From: an uncultured Methanobrevibacter sp. | GTDB taxonomy: Archaea > Methanobacteriota > Methanobacteria > Methanobacteriales > Methanobacteriaceae | Assembly: GCA_902774685.1 (NCBI GenBank) | Contig: CACYJH010000003.1 | Coordinates: 1 to 64,000 of the forward strand | DNA length: 64,000 bases | Direction: 5' to 3' | Shown here: positions 46,711-55,270 of the stretch, in pieces | How the letters are laid out: every line of letters begins with the position of its first letter | How positions within the stretch are numbered: the stretch's first letter is position 1 | Translations under genes and position numbers: made by a program | The notes under the pieces: model-generated | What the model was told of the DNA's origin: nothing | Databases searched by the model: none | Seen by the model: only the letters and a program-made list of their open reading frames with translations

Positions 46711-46875
46711 ATATTTATTTTAAAGATTTTTTAGATTATTTTTTATATTTTAAATATTTTTTTTGAAATATATTGATTTTTATTATTTTTATAAAAAATA
46801 TTATATATATAAAACAAATTATTAAATAATAGAAAATAATTATTTTGATTTTAAAAAACTACAGATTTGACAATT

Positions 46876-47595
46876 ATGTTATTGCATGAACAGGCATTCC
46901 AATTAATCGGAGAAGGACTTGTGCTATTAGTATTTATAATAGTGCTGATCTTAATTGTAGGCCTTATATTAGGGATTATCTTAATTAGGAGGAATAAACT
47001 ACTATTTCCATCATTGGTCATATTCATTGTAAATGTATTTTATTCTCCTCTGAAAAGTTTCGCAAACCTTTTAGGTCTCGATGATTCATTAGTAGATAAT
47101 ATTGGAATAGAAGTAAGAAATAAGGTAAATAAGTCTAAATTCGATGAGATTTCCCCGGAAGATAAGATTATAGTATTGCCTCATTGTCTTAGGTCAGCTC
47201 AATGTGAAGCAAGCCTAAAGGAAACTGGTATCAAATGTACCTATTGCGGCAAATGTGCTATAGGTGTTATTAAGCAAAAAGCCGAACCGATGGGTTATAG
47301 GGTGTTTATTGTACCTGGATCCAGTTTTGTCAAGAAGATAGTGCAGCAAAACAAGTTCAAGGGCGTTGTTGGAGTAGCTTGCCATGTGGACTTGAATCAA
47401 ACAATGATGGCTTTGGAAAAGTTTTCTCCACAGGGAGTTCTTTTATCCACTTCAGGCTGTTTTGAAACTAAAGTGGATGTTTCGAAAGTTCTTGAAACCA
47501 TCGGATATTATGAATTTAAGGAAAATCAAAATAATGAAAATGTGAATCTAAGTGAAGTTTCAAAAGATGATGTAATCATAGAACCAAGCAAATAA
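46876..47595 (+). CDS. DUF116 family membrane protein
   Basis: About 239 residues. One or two membrane segments at the N-terminus (GLVLLVFIIVLILIVGLILGIILI, then LVIFIVNVFYSPL) precede the DUF116 domain: LPHCLRSAQCEA, then CTYCGKCAIGVI, GYRVFIVPGSSFV, VGVACHVDLNQTMMAL and STSGCFETKVD. The seven cysteines of this domain suggest a metal or Fe-S centre (inference). The start is taken at the ATG 46876 rather than TTG 46867; neither has a good RBS. Function of the family is unknown. Confidence 0.8.
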   Translation: MLLHEQAFQLIGEGLVLLVFIIVLILIVGLILGIILIRRNKLLFPSLVIFIVNVFYSPLKSFANLLGLDDSLVDNIGIEVRNKVNKSKFDEISPEDKIIVLPHCLRSAQCEASLKETGIKCTYCGKCAIGVIKQKAEPMGYRVFIVPGSSFVKKIVQQNKFKGVVGVACHVDLNQTMMALEKFSPQGVLLSTSGCFETKVDVSKVLETIGYYEFKENQNNENVNLSEVSKDDVIIEPSK

Positions 47596-47631
47596 TGATT
47601 TTTAAGCAATAAATTATATGAGGTGAAAAAA

Positions 47632-48027
47632 ATGACTGATAGTGATATTAATCCATTCTTTATCTTAAAGAAGATTAGAGAAGGGGAAGAATTGAAAATG
47701 GACCAAAAGAACATTAAAATCAGAATGAATTCCGATAAAGTAATGGCTATCCACTATAAGGCACCTATGGAAAGAACAATTGAATTGGAAATGTTCTTTG
47801 ATAAGTTTAATCCAATTGATAGAATCAATTATAATATAGGCGGAACTGGATGGGTTGGCGCTAATTTCAGAGGCATAATTGATGGAAAGGATGCAGATTT
47901 GCCAATTGATTATGACTATAAGATCTTAATGCTTGAAGAGTATAAATGCCCTACAAAAGTAGAACTTAAAAACTTAAAAAGAAGTTCTAAATTTAGGCCT
48001 AATTATACTATAGCTGATTCAAAATAA
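47632..48027 (+). CDS. Small conserved hypothetical protein
   Basis: A soluble protein of 131 residues, with no recognised domain. The central NYNIGGTGWVGANFRGIIDG is glycine-rich. The ATG at 47632 follows GAGGTGA by five bases, so the upstream GTG at 47623 is rejected. It is 36 bases after the DUF116 gene and may be co-transcribed with it. Confidence 0.55.
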   Translation: MTDSDINPFFILKKIREGEELKMDQKNIKIRMNSDKVMAIHYKAPMERTIELEMFFDKFNPIDRINYNIGGTGWVGANFRGIIDGKDADLPIDYDYKILMLEEYKCPTKVELKNLKRSSKFRPNYTIADSK

Positions 48028-48048
48028 GTTTTAAACTTATTTTTATTT
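48023..48048 (+). terminator. Terminator overlapping the stop codon
   Basis: AATAAGTTT-T-AAACTTATT is a perfect inverted repeat (48023-48041) containing the TAA stop at 48025-48027, followed by TTTATTT. Confidence 0.6.
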
Positions 48049-48099
48049 AATATTCTTTTTAAATTAAAGATTTTTTCTATAATTTATAGGAGGAAAAGT

Positions 48100-48801
48100 A
48101 TGCTTAATAAAAAAATAACTATCATAGCTGTTGCTATCCTAGTGCTTATCATAGCTTCTATAGGATCTGTTTCAGCATTTGAATTATTCGGTATAGGCTT
48201 GTTTGGCGGTCCTACAACTGACTTTGACACCAATTTCATGTCAGGTACTTTTACTGGTGATTTAACTCAAAATGAGGTCGATGATAATGGTCCTGCTAAA
48301 GGATGGACTGCTTCTTATGAAAATAAGGAAAATAATATTACTTACAATATGTCTTGTGTAAAGGATGGAGACTTCATCACTGATGTTTATCAATTGCAGG
48401 GATTAAGCCAACCTGAAATAAGGAATTATAATGGTCAGCCTTGGAAAATCTTTTTCTCACAAGCTGTTCCTGATACAAATATCACTGATAATAAAACATC
48501 TTCAGATGATTCCAACAGCACTAATGACACCATAAACGTGTACATTTGTGAAGCAGATATCAATGGAACTGCATACACAATCAATGTAATGTCCTATGAC
48601 AATAAAACCGAATGTGACGGTACATTGTTCTGTCCATTATATAAGGACCATATAGAACCTTTAATCAAAAGCATTGAATTTAAAGATTCTAAAAAAGCTC
48701 CAGAGATGTATGAAATATTAAATATGTCTAAAGAGGAGTTTAAATTTAATCGAGAATATGTAGATAAAATATTTTCAGGTGAGATATCTTTAAATGGATA
48801 G
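48100..48801 (+). CDS. Secreted protein of unknown function
   Basis: A protein of 233 residues with a signal peptide (ITIIAVAILVLIIASIGSVSA). The mature domain (RNYNGQPWKIFFSQA ... VYICEADINGTAYTINVMSYD) resembles in order the small secreted proteins at 22198 and 24924, and several NxT/NxS sites are present. RBS AGGAGGAAAAG is very strong. Not recognised. Confidence 0.6.
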   Translation: MLNKKITIIAVAILVLIIASIGSVSAFELFGIGLFGGPTTDFDTNFMSGTFTGDLTQNEVDDNGPAKGWTASYENKENNITYNMSCVKDGDFITDVYQLQGLSQPEIRNYNGQPWKIFFSQAVPDTNITDNKTSSDDSNSTNDTINVYICEADINGTAYTINVMSYDNKTECDGTLFCPLYKDHIEPLIKSIEFKDSKKAPEMYEILNMSKEEFKFNREYVDKIFSGEISLNG

Positions 48802-48900
48802 ATTTTGCCTATTAAGGAGAATATAATTTATTTATTTAATTTATGAAAAATGATAAATTTATTCTCTTTTTACTTATTTTAGAGATTTGAAGTGATATTT

Positions 48901-49425
48901 ATGAGAGTTACTGTTTTTCATGCCAATGAATGTGATAAGAGGAAATGCACTGCATTTAAAATGGAAAAGCAAGGAAAATGCAAGATAGTTTATAAAATTC
49001 ATCAAATTCCTCGAGGTGCAGTTGTTTTAAATCCATTTTCTGAAAAGGCAGTTTCATATGAAGATAAGCCTCTTGTTGAATATAAGGGCATAGTTGGGCT
49101 TGATTGTTCATGGAATAAGGTATCAAGCTCTGCAAGTTTCTTTAGCTTATCCAAATATCATAGATCTCTTCCTTTTTTAATTGCAGCTAACCCAGTTAAT
49201 TTTGGAAAGCCTTGTATTTTATCAACAAATGAGGCAATTGCAGCAACATTTTATATAACTGGATTTAAGGAAGAAGCCCACCATATTATGGATGGATTCA
49301 AATGGGGTCATTCATTCATTGAAATGAATTATGACCTATTGGAAGCATATAGTTCAGTTAAAACAAGCGAAGAAGTTGTTAAAATACAAAATGAGTTCTT
49401 AGAATCTCATGAAAATAAAAAATAA
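48901..49425 (+). CDS. tsr3: rRNA aminocarboxypropyltransferase Tsr3
   Basis: Transfers the 3-amino-3-carboxypropyl group of SAM to a small-subunit rRNA base (family formerly DUF367). Of 174 residues, characteristic segments are DKRKCTAFKM near the start, IPRGAVVLNPFSEKA, GIVGLDCSWN, RSLPFLIAANPVNFGKPCILSTNEAIAATFYI and FKWGHSFIEMN. The ATG at 48901 follows GAAGTGATATT; an in-frame GTG at 48892 lies within that site. Confidence 0.9.
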   Translation: MRVTVFHANECDKRKCTAFKMEKQGKCKIVYKIHQIPRGAVVLNPFSEKAVSYEDKPLVEYKGIVGLDCSWNKVSSSASFFSLSKYHRSLPFLIAANPVNFGKPCILSTNEAIAATFYITGFKEEAHHIMDGFKWGHSFIEMNYDLLEAYSSVKTSEEVVKIQNEFLESHENKK

Positions 49426-49429
49426 TAAA

Positions 49430-49603
49430 CCTAACATTTATATACTATTAAAATCATATTTTATATTAATAGTTATGATTACATGCTTTGTAATTCATGA
49501 TTTATTCTTTTTAAAACTTTTATTATGAATTTTTGAATTTTTTCATAAATTTTTATTTAAGTTATATTGATCAATTAATTTAATAATTATGGAGGAATTT
49601 TTA
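49430..49603 (+). promoter_or_regulatory. Promoter and RBS of rpl40e
   Basis: ACATTTATATACTATTAAA (about 49434-49452) is a strong TATA-like element. The leader is about 140 bases and ends in TGGAGGAATT as RBS. Confidence 0.45.
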
Positions 49604-49750
49604 ATGGCAAGATTTGAAGAAGCAGAAAACAGAATGTTTAATGTAAAAATCTGTTTAAAATGTAATGCACGTAATCCTGCTGGAGCTACTACTTGTAGAA
49701 AATGTGGTTACAAAGGTTTAAGATTCAAAGCAAAAGAACCTAGAGGATAG
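49604..49750 (+). CDS. rpl40e: Ribosomal protein L40e
   Basis: A zinc-ribbon protein of the large ribosomal subunit, 48 residues: [20 protein letters not shown], then [20 protein letters not shown], matching the archaeal L40e length and its CxxC...CxxC pattern. Strong RBS GGAGGAATT and own promoter. The gene follows tsr3, an rRNA-modifying enzyme. Confidence 0.95.
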   Translation: MARFEEAENRMFNVKICLKCNARNPAGATTCRKCGYKGLRFKAKEPRG

Positions 49751-49797
49751 ATTCACTCTATCCCTTTAAACTTCAAAGGGAATTTTATATTCTCTTT
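49745..49797 (+). terminator. Chain of three overlapping hairpins after rpl40e
   Basis: First GGATAGA-TTCAC-TCTATCC, with the stop codon in the stem. Second, CCCTTT...AAAGGG (49762-49780), which shares two bases with the first. Third, AAAGGGAAT-TTTAT-ATTCTCTTT (49775-49797), which shares AAAGGG with the second. The hairpins are therefore partly exclusive. Confidence 0.6.
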
Positions 49798-50076
49798 AGA
49801 TTTTTACTATTTTTATTATAATATATATCTACTAATTTTACTAATTTTTACTAATTTTATCAATTTTTACTAATTTTTACTAATTTTATAATTTTATTTT
49901 ATATACATTTTAATCTATTTTTCTTAATTTAACTATTTTTCAATTTTCTCATCTATTTTCATTGGATTTTAATAAAAATTTTAAATACTAATAAGTAAAT
50001 AAATATAAATAATTAATAAATTTCAATAATTTAATAACATTAAAATACTAATTCAAGAAAATTATAGTGTGATTTT
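49798..50076 (+). other. Repetitive AT-rich gap before the GGGP synthase gene
   Basis: It contains about five copies of an ACTAATTTTT-like unit (49831-49888) and no gene. GTGTGATTTT just before 50077 is the next RBS. Confidence 0.5.
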
Positions 50077-50826
50077 ATGGAAAATGTAGAAGCTCATTTT
50101 AAAGAAATATTAAAAACTCGTAAAATTCATTTAACTTTAATCGATCCAGATGAACAAAGCCCAGAAGAAGCAGTAAAGATTGCTCAAGAGGCTATTGCTG
50201 GTGGCAGTGATGGTATAATGGTAGGAGGTTCCACTGTAGATACTGCAGCACTTGATGGAACTTGTAAGGCATTATCTGAAAATATTGACCTTCCTATTGT
50301 TTTATTCCCAGGAAACATCAATGGTGCAAGCAAATATGCAGATGCGATATTCTTTATGAGTTATTTAAATTCAAACAATCCATACTGGATTATCGGTGCA
50401 CAAGCATTGGCTGCACCAGCTGTTAACAAAACTGGAATTGAAAAGATTCCAATGGGTTATGTTGTTGCAGAACCTGGTGGAACTGTTGGTTGGGTTGGAG
50501 ATGCAAAATTAATTCCAAGAAACAAACCTAAAATTCCAGCAATCTATGCTATGGCAGCTGAAAACTTAGGAATGAGATACTTCTATATTGAAGCAGGTTC
50601 CGGTGCAGATCAACCTATTCCTCCTGAAATGGTTGCATATACTAAAAGAGCTACCCAAGACATTGTACTTGTTGTAGGTGGAGGAATCAGAGACGCTACA
50701 GCAGCTTATACTGCAGCAAAAGCAGGTGCAGACATTATTGTTACTGGTACTGTTGTAGAAGAAACCTCAGATGTTAAAGGTAAAATTCAAGAGATAGTAG
50801 CAGGAGTCCGCAAGGCTTCTGAATAA
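50077..50826 (+). CDS. Geranylgeranylglyceryl phosphate synthase
   Basis: Forms the first ether bond of archaeal membrane lipids from glycerol-1-phosphate and GGPP. A TIM-barrel of 249 residues with LIDPDEQSPEEA, GGSDGIMVGGST, LFPGNINGASKYADAIFFMSYLNS, PMGYVVAEPGGTVGWVGDA, YIEAGSGADQPIP and the phosphate-binding GGGIRDATAA and DIIVTGTVVE. It supplies the same lipid pathway as hmgA at 44110. Confidence 0.95.
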   Translation: MENVEAHFKEILKTRKIHLTLIDPDEQSPEEAVKIAQEAIAGGSDGIMVGGSTVDTAALDGTCKALSENIDLPIVLFPGNINGASKYADAIFFMSYLNSNNPYWIIGAQALAAPAVNKTGIEKIPMGYVVAEPGGTVGWVGDAKLIPRNKPKIPAIYAMAAENLGMRYFYIEAGSGADQPIPPEMVAYTKRATQDIVLVVGGGIRDATAAYTAAKAGADIIVTGTVVEETSDVKGKIQEIVAGVRKASE

Positions 50827-51126
50827 TTAAACTATTTCTTTTTCTTTTTTTATTTTAATTTACTTCTCATTAATCTTTTTTTATTTATTTCTAGTTTTAT
50901 CAATCTATTTTACTAATCTATTTTACTAATCTATTCTTACTAATCTATTTTTTTATCCTAATTTTATTGAAATATTAGTTTAATATCATATTATTCTTCA
51001 AATGCTCTTTCTAAAATTTAATTTATATATAAAAAATATATTTAATTATAAAATAATTTATAAGATTAAATTTATAGTTATTATATAAAAATATAAGAAA
51101 ATTATAGAAAAATTTCAGGTATTATC
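50827..51126 (+). other. Gap with 13-bp tandem repeats
   Basis: About 300 bases. Four copies of AATCTATTTTACT (50902-50954, 13-14 bp spacing) follow the upstream gene. A TATA-like TTTATATATAAAAAATATA near 51020 probably serves nurA. No gene is seen. Confidence 0.5.
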
Positions 51127-52215
51127 ATGTTAAATTCATTGTATACAGAAGCTATTAGAAAAAAAGGATTAATCAATGAACCTTTAGAGGAATATGCAGA
51201 ATCCAAGATTGATATTGAATCCAATTGGCATGAAGAGGAAATAATTCAATCAGATTCAAAATTCATACTTGCTGCAGGAGATGGAAGTTATAATAAAAAG
51301 AAGTATTTGAGCTTTAATTTCTATGCTGTAGCTGCACAGTCCCTCATTTATAATCCAAATGACACTGAATCTAAACTAAAAACAATTGAATCTGCAGAAT
51401 TGGATATAATTCCACATCAATCATTTTTAGAGGATAGGCTTCGTAATATGATGAGCATCTTTGAGATAAAGACTGCTATTAAGACATTCAAAGATTTTGA
51501 CATTGATTATTATATGGATGATGGATCCATTTTAGGAGACCTGATTCGTCCAATTCCTGTAGAGAAAACCATTTCTCCAGAATATAAAGCAAATATAATT
51601 TCTCAAGTTAAGGAAAAACTGGAAACTGAGATACAGTCAGATGAACTAAATCTGTCTTCATTTAACTTCAAAAAAGAGTTTAAAGACTTGTTTGAAGATG
51701 ACAATATTGATGAATATGCTTTGGTAACATTCTTGGAGAGCTTGGAAAACTTGATTGCCCTAAAATATCTTTTGGAAAACAAAAAGAAAATAATTGCAAT
51801 TTCCAAAACATCTTCAAGCAATGAGATTTTCCATGCAAATATTCCGGATATGGCTATTTTAGATGGAATGACTAAAAAACAAGGATTCAGCGAACCTTAT
51901 TATAGGAAAGTAACATATAAGACAAAGCATGACTTTCCTATAGAAAACGAATTCTTCAGAAATCTTTGGTTTACAATATTCTTTGCAAGATTGGATGACA
52001 ATAAGAACATAATTAAGATAGAATTGCCTTATTATACTGATGATTTAGATGAAATAAGAGAAATTTTAAAAATTCTTAAATCAAATTCAACAGAAGGATA
52101 TCCATTTTTACTTAAAAAAGCACATAAAGATGTTGTTATTTCAAATCAGGATATGAATAGCTTATCTAAGATTATTGGATTCTTAGATAAAAGTGGGCGT
52201 GAAATGTTAAATTAA
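51127..52215 (+). CDS. nurA: NurA nuclease
   Basis: A 5'-3' nuclease that works with HerA in resecting double-strand breaks. Of 362 residues, ILAAGDGSYNKKKYLSF (about 49-65) carries the catalytic aspartate of the NurA domain. DYYMDDGSILGDLI and AISKTSSSNEIF are further family motifs, and the C-terminal third has a PFLLKKAH...SNQDM block. First gene of nurA-herA-mre11-rad50. Confidence 0.88.
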   Translation: MLNSLYTEAIRKKGLINEPLEEYAESKIDIESNWHEEEIIQSDSKFILAAGDGSYNKKKYLSFNFYAVAAQSLIYNPNDTESKLKTIESAELDIIPHQSFLEDRLRNMMSIFEIKTAIKTFKDFDIDYYMDDGSILGDLIRPIPVEKTISPEYKANIISQVKEKLETEIQSDELNLSSFNFKKEFKDLFEDDNIDEYALVTFLESLENLIALKYLLENKKKIIAISKTSSSNEIFHANIPDMAILDGMTKKQGFSEPYYRKVTYKTKHDFPIENEFFRNLWFTIFFARLDDNKNIIKIELPYYTDDLDEIREILKILKSNSTEGYPFLLKKAHKDVVISNQDMNSLSKIIGFLDKSGREMLN

Positions 52216-52313
52216 ATTATGATATTAAATTTAAATTAAGGCAATGATTTAGATTAATAATATAATAATAATTATAAAAAATATAAAAATATTGAGTTTT
52301 AGAGGTTTAAACG

Positions 52314-53822
52314 ATGATTGGAAGATGTATAGGAGAGACATCTCTTATTGAAGTAAGTTTTATTTCAAAAGAAATGCCACAAGTAGGTGAATATGTCACA
52401 CTTGAATATGATGGAAAGATTATCCTTGGAATGATTGAAACAATGGTTCGTGGAAGCGTTTCATTGAATAATGAAATATACGACCCGGATACAATTGCAA
52501 AGATTAGGGAAATCGAAGGTGACGATTACTATATTAAAGGAAAGATAACAATTCTTGGAGACGTAAATGACAATCTGAAGTTACCGCGTACTCCAGCACC
52601 TCCTGGAACTCCTATTTATCTTGCTCCAAGTGATATACTTGAGAAGATATTCCATATTGAAAACTCTTTAAAACTTGGACACCTCATCAACAATGATGAT
52701 GTTGAAGTGGGTGTGGACATAAATAAGATGGTTTCACGCCATTTGGCGATTCTTGCTATGACTGGTGCAGGTAAATCAAACACTGTATCTGTTATCATTG
52801 ACGGTTTATTGGAGTATAACGGTTGCATGCTTATCTTTGATATGCATTCAGAATATGTTGATGCTGAATTTACCAATGGCAAAGTAAATGTTATAGAACC
52901 TATGATCAACCCGCAATATATGGAATTTTCTGAAATCAAGAAATTAGCAAGCATTCCTTCCAATGCTCCTTTGCAAGAGAGATACTTTAGAAGAGCTTTT
53001 AACGAAGCTAGAAGATTGGTGAAAGAGGGAACTGCAAGCACTGCTGATTTTATAGAATTATTATACAGAATCCTTGATAACTGGTATAATGATGAGGACT
53101 ATGATGCCAGCAACAAGAAAAACATTATGGATGTAATCAATAAGATAGAAGATCTGAACGTAAAATATGACAGATTATTGAATGTTAATATAGGTGACTT
53201 CCTAACTCAAATAAAACCTGGAATGGCTAATGTTCTTGATTTAGGACAAGTTGATGAGAATATGGCTGAAGTATTGGTTGCTCATGTGCTTAGAAGATCC
53301 CTTAGAAGCAGAAAACAATATGTAAGACATAATGATAGTGATGCATTATCCTATCCATTGTTCTTTGTAGTTGAAGAAGCACATATTTTAGCTCCTCAAA
53401 ACAGAAGCAGCAACAGCAAATACTGGATTACACGTATAGCTAGAGAAGGTCGTAAATTTGGTTTAGGCCTTTGTTTGGTTAGCCAATCCCCTAAATCCGT
53501 TGATGCTGAAACATTATCACAAGCCAACAATATGATAATTCTAAGACTTGTAGAGCCAAAAGACCAAAAGCACGTTCAAACTGCAAGCGAAAGCCTTAGT
53601 GAAGATCTAGTGAAACAACTGCCTTCCTTGAATATAGGTGAAGCTTTGGTTTTAGGGCTTATGACAAAGGTTCCAACACTTGTTAAAATCAATGAATTCA
53701 AAGGAAGACAACGGGGTGGAGACTTGGATATCATTGAACAATGGAAAGCAAATAAAGAAACAGAAGAGGAATCTTTACAATTGCAATTAAGCCAATTTAA
53801 AGATTTAGGCGGAGGATATTAG
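52314..53822 (+). CDS. herA: HerA bipolar DNA helicase/translocase
   Basis: A hexameric ATPase that drives DNA into the NurA nuclease. The 502 residues have an N-terminal HAS-barrel-like domain (RCIGETSLIEVSFI, PQVGEYVTLEYDGKIILG), Walker A MTGAGKSNT near residue 149, LIFDMHSEYVDAEF, and Walker B FFVVEEAHILAP. The arginine region ITRIAREGRKFGLGLCLVSQSP and the C-terminal brace follow. 98 bases after nurA. RBS AGAGGTTT. Confidence 0.94.
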   Translation: MIGRCIGETSLIEVSFISKEMPQVGEYVTLEYDGKIILGMIETMVRGSVSLNNEIYDPDTIAKIREIEGDDYYIKGKITILGDVNDNLKLPRTPAPPGTPIYLAPSDILEKIFHIENSLKLGHLINNDDVEVGVDINKMVSRHLAILAMTGAGKSNTVSVIIDGLLEYNGCMLIFDMHSEYVDAEFTNGKVNVIEPMINPQYMEFSEIKKLASIPSNAPLQERYFRRAFNEARRLVKEGTASTADFIELLYRILDNWYNDEDYDASNKKNIMDVINKIEDLNVKYDRLLNVNIGDFLTQIKPGMANVLDLGQVDENMAEVLVAHVLRRSLRSRKQYVRHNDSDALSYPLFFVVEEAHILAPQNRSSNSKYWITRIAREGRKFGLGLCLVSQSPKSVDAETLSQANNMIILRLVEPKDQKHVQTASESLSEDLVKQLPSLNIGEALVLGLMTKVPTLVKINEFKGRQRGGDLDIIEQWKANKETEEESLQLQLSQFKDLGGGY

Positions 53823-53944
53823 ATTTACAAAGATTTATAAATTACGATATCCTTATTACTTTTACTAAATAATTTAAAAATTAATTTAAAACTAATTAAT
53901 TTCAAAAAAAAAATAATTTAAAAAAAAAATATAGGGGGAAATAT

Positions 53945-55261
53945 ATGAGATTTGCACATTTATCAGATAGTCACTTAGGAACAAGACAATTTGGCCTAAT
54001 GGATCGTGAAACTGACTTTTATGATGTATTTGCTAAAAATATAGATAAAATAATAGAAAAAGATGTGGATTTTGTTATTCATAGTGGAGACTTATTTGAT
54101 AACAACAGACCATCAACAGAAGCTTTGCTTGCTTTCCAAAAAGCATTGCTCAGATTAAATGAAGAGAAAATACCTATTTATGCAATTGCAGGAAACCATG
54201 ATTCAATCTTAAGAAAAGGAGCAATGCCTCCATTGGTTTTGTTTAAAGACTTAGGTTTAAAAGTTCTTAGTCAAGATAATCCTGTCTATACAGAGGGACC
54301 TGTTTTAATCTGTGGTATTCCATATGTGGCTAGCTCTCAAGCTTTGGCTTTAAAAGATTTCTATGCCCAATTATCAAAGCTTGCAGATAAATATCTTAAA
54401 TCAATTTTAGTATCCCACCAAGGTATTGATAAATGGATGCATGAGGACACTCATGAAATTGAATTGTCTGAAATGCCTAAGAATTTTGACTATTACGCTA
54501 TGGGACATATTCATAATTATATTGAAGAGGACTTCGGTAAAGGCAAATTGGTTTATCCGGGGTCTATGGAAATATGGAGAACCAGTGAAAATAATGATAA
54601 TTATAGGGAATATGGTAAAGGATTCGTTGTAGTGGATTTAAGCTATGATACACCAGAAATAGAAAGGGTGAAGATAGACTTGCCAAGAGAGTTTTATAAT
54701 GAAATCATTGACTATAACAAATTTGAGGAAAGGTTACCTATTATTAAGAAGGAAATAGAATCTTTAGAGAATAAGCCTATGCTTGATTTGACTGTTGTTG
54801 GCGGTGACTTTGAAAGTTCTGAAGTTTATGAAATAATTAAGGAAACATTAGGCGATAGTGTTTTAAATTTAAGACCAAGTTTTAAGCCTGATAAGGTTTT
54901 AACTGAAGAAGAAAGCATTAATCCAGACAATATATTGGATCCAAGAACCTTATTGCATATGAAAGTCAATGACAAATACGGTAAAGATGCTGGAAATTTA
55001 TCCATTAACCTTTTGGATAATCTTTCTATTGGAAGAGTTGATGATGCTAAAATAATTTCTGATAGATATTATAGTGAACATTACCATGCTGTAGAAGAAA
55101 ATGATTCAGACTCAAATCAAGATAAAATAAAAGAGTCTGAGGAAATTAATGGATCTGACAGCTTAGATGATTATTTAGAAAAGAATTTAAATGCTGCTGA
55201 TGAGGAAATCAATGATGAAGATTCTTCAAAATCCAAGCAGATGAGTTTTGATGACTTTTAG
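53945..55261 (+). CDS. mre11: Mre11 DNA repair nuclease
   Basis: A manganese-dependent nuclease that senses and trims DNA ends with Rad50. The 438 residues carry all phosphodiesterase motifs: FAHLSDSHLGTRQF, VIHSGDLFDNNRPS, IAGNHDS, SHQGID and AMGHIHNY. The last 80 residues are acidic and low in complexity, ending in KSKQMSFDDF, an unusual tail that might be a protein-contact peptide (inference). RBS AGGGGGAAAT. Confidence 0.95.
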   Translation: MRFAHLSDSHLGTRQFGLMDRETDFYDVFAKNIDKIIEKDVDFVIHSGDLFDNNRPSTEALLAFQKALLRLNEEKIPIYAIAGNHDSILRKGAMPPLVLFKDLGLKVLSQDNPVYTEGPVLICGIPYVASSQALALKDFYAQLSKLADKYLKSILVSHQGIDKWMHEDTHEIELSEMPKNFDYYAMGHIHNYIEEDFGKGKLVYPGSMEIWRTSENNDNYREYGKGFVVVDLSYDTPEIERVKIDLPREFYNEIIDYNKFEERLPIIKKEIESLENKPMLDLTVVGGDFESSEVYEIIKETLGDSVLNLRPSFKPDKVLTEEESINPDNILDPRTLLHMKVNDKYGKDAGNLSINLLDNLSIGRVDDAKIISDRYYSEHYHAVEENDSDSNQDKIKESEEINGSDSLDDYLEKNLNAADEEINDEDSSKSKQMSFDDF

Positions 55262-55270
55262 GGGGATGAT

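Noticed and set aside
49831-50960. Tandem AT-rich repeats as an origin of replication
   Set aside because: No origin-recognition-box sequence and no cdc6/orc1 gene nearby; they look like ordinary low-complexity intergenic DNA.
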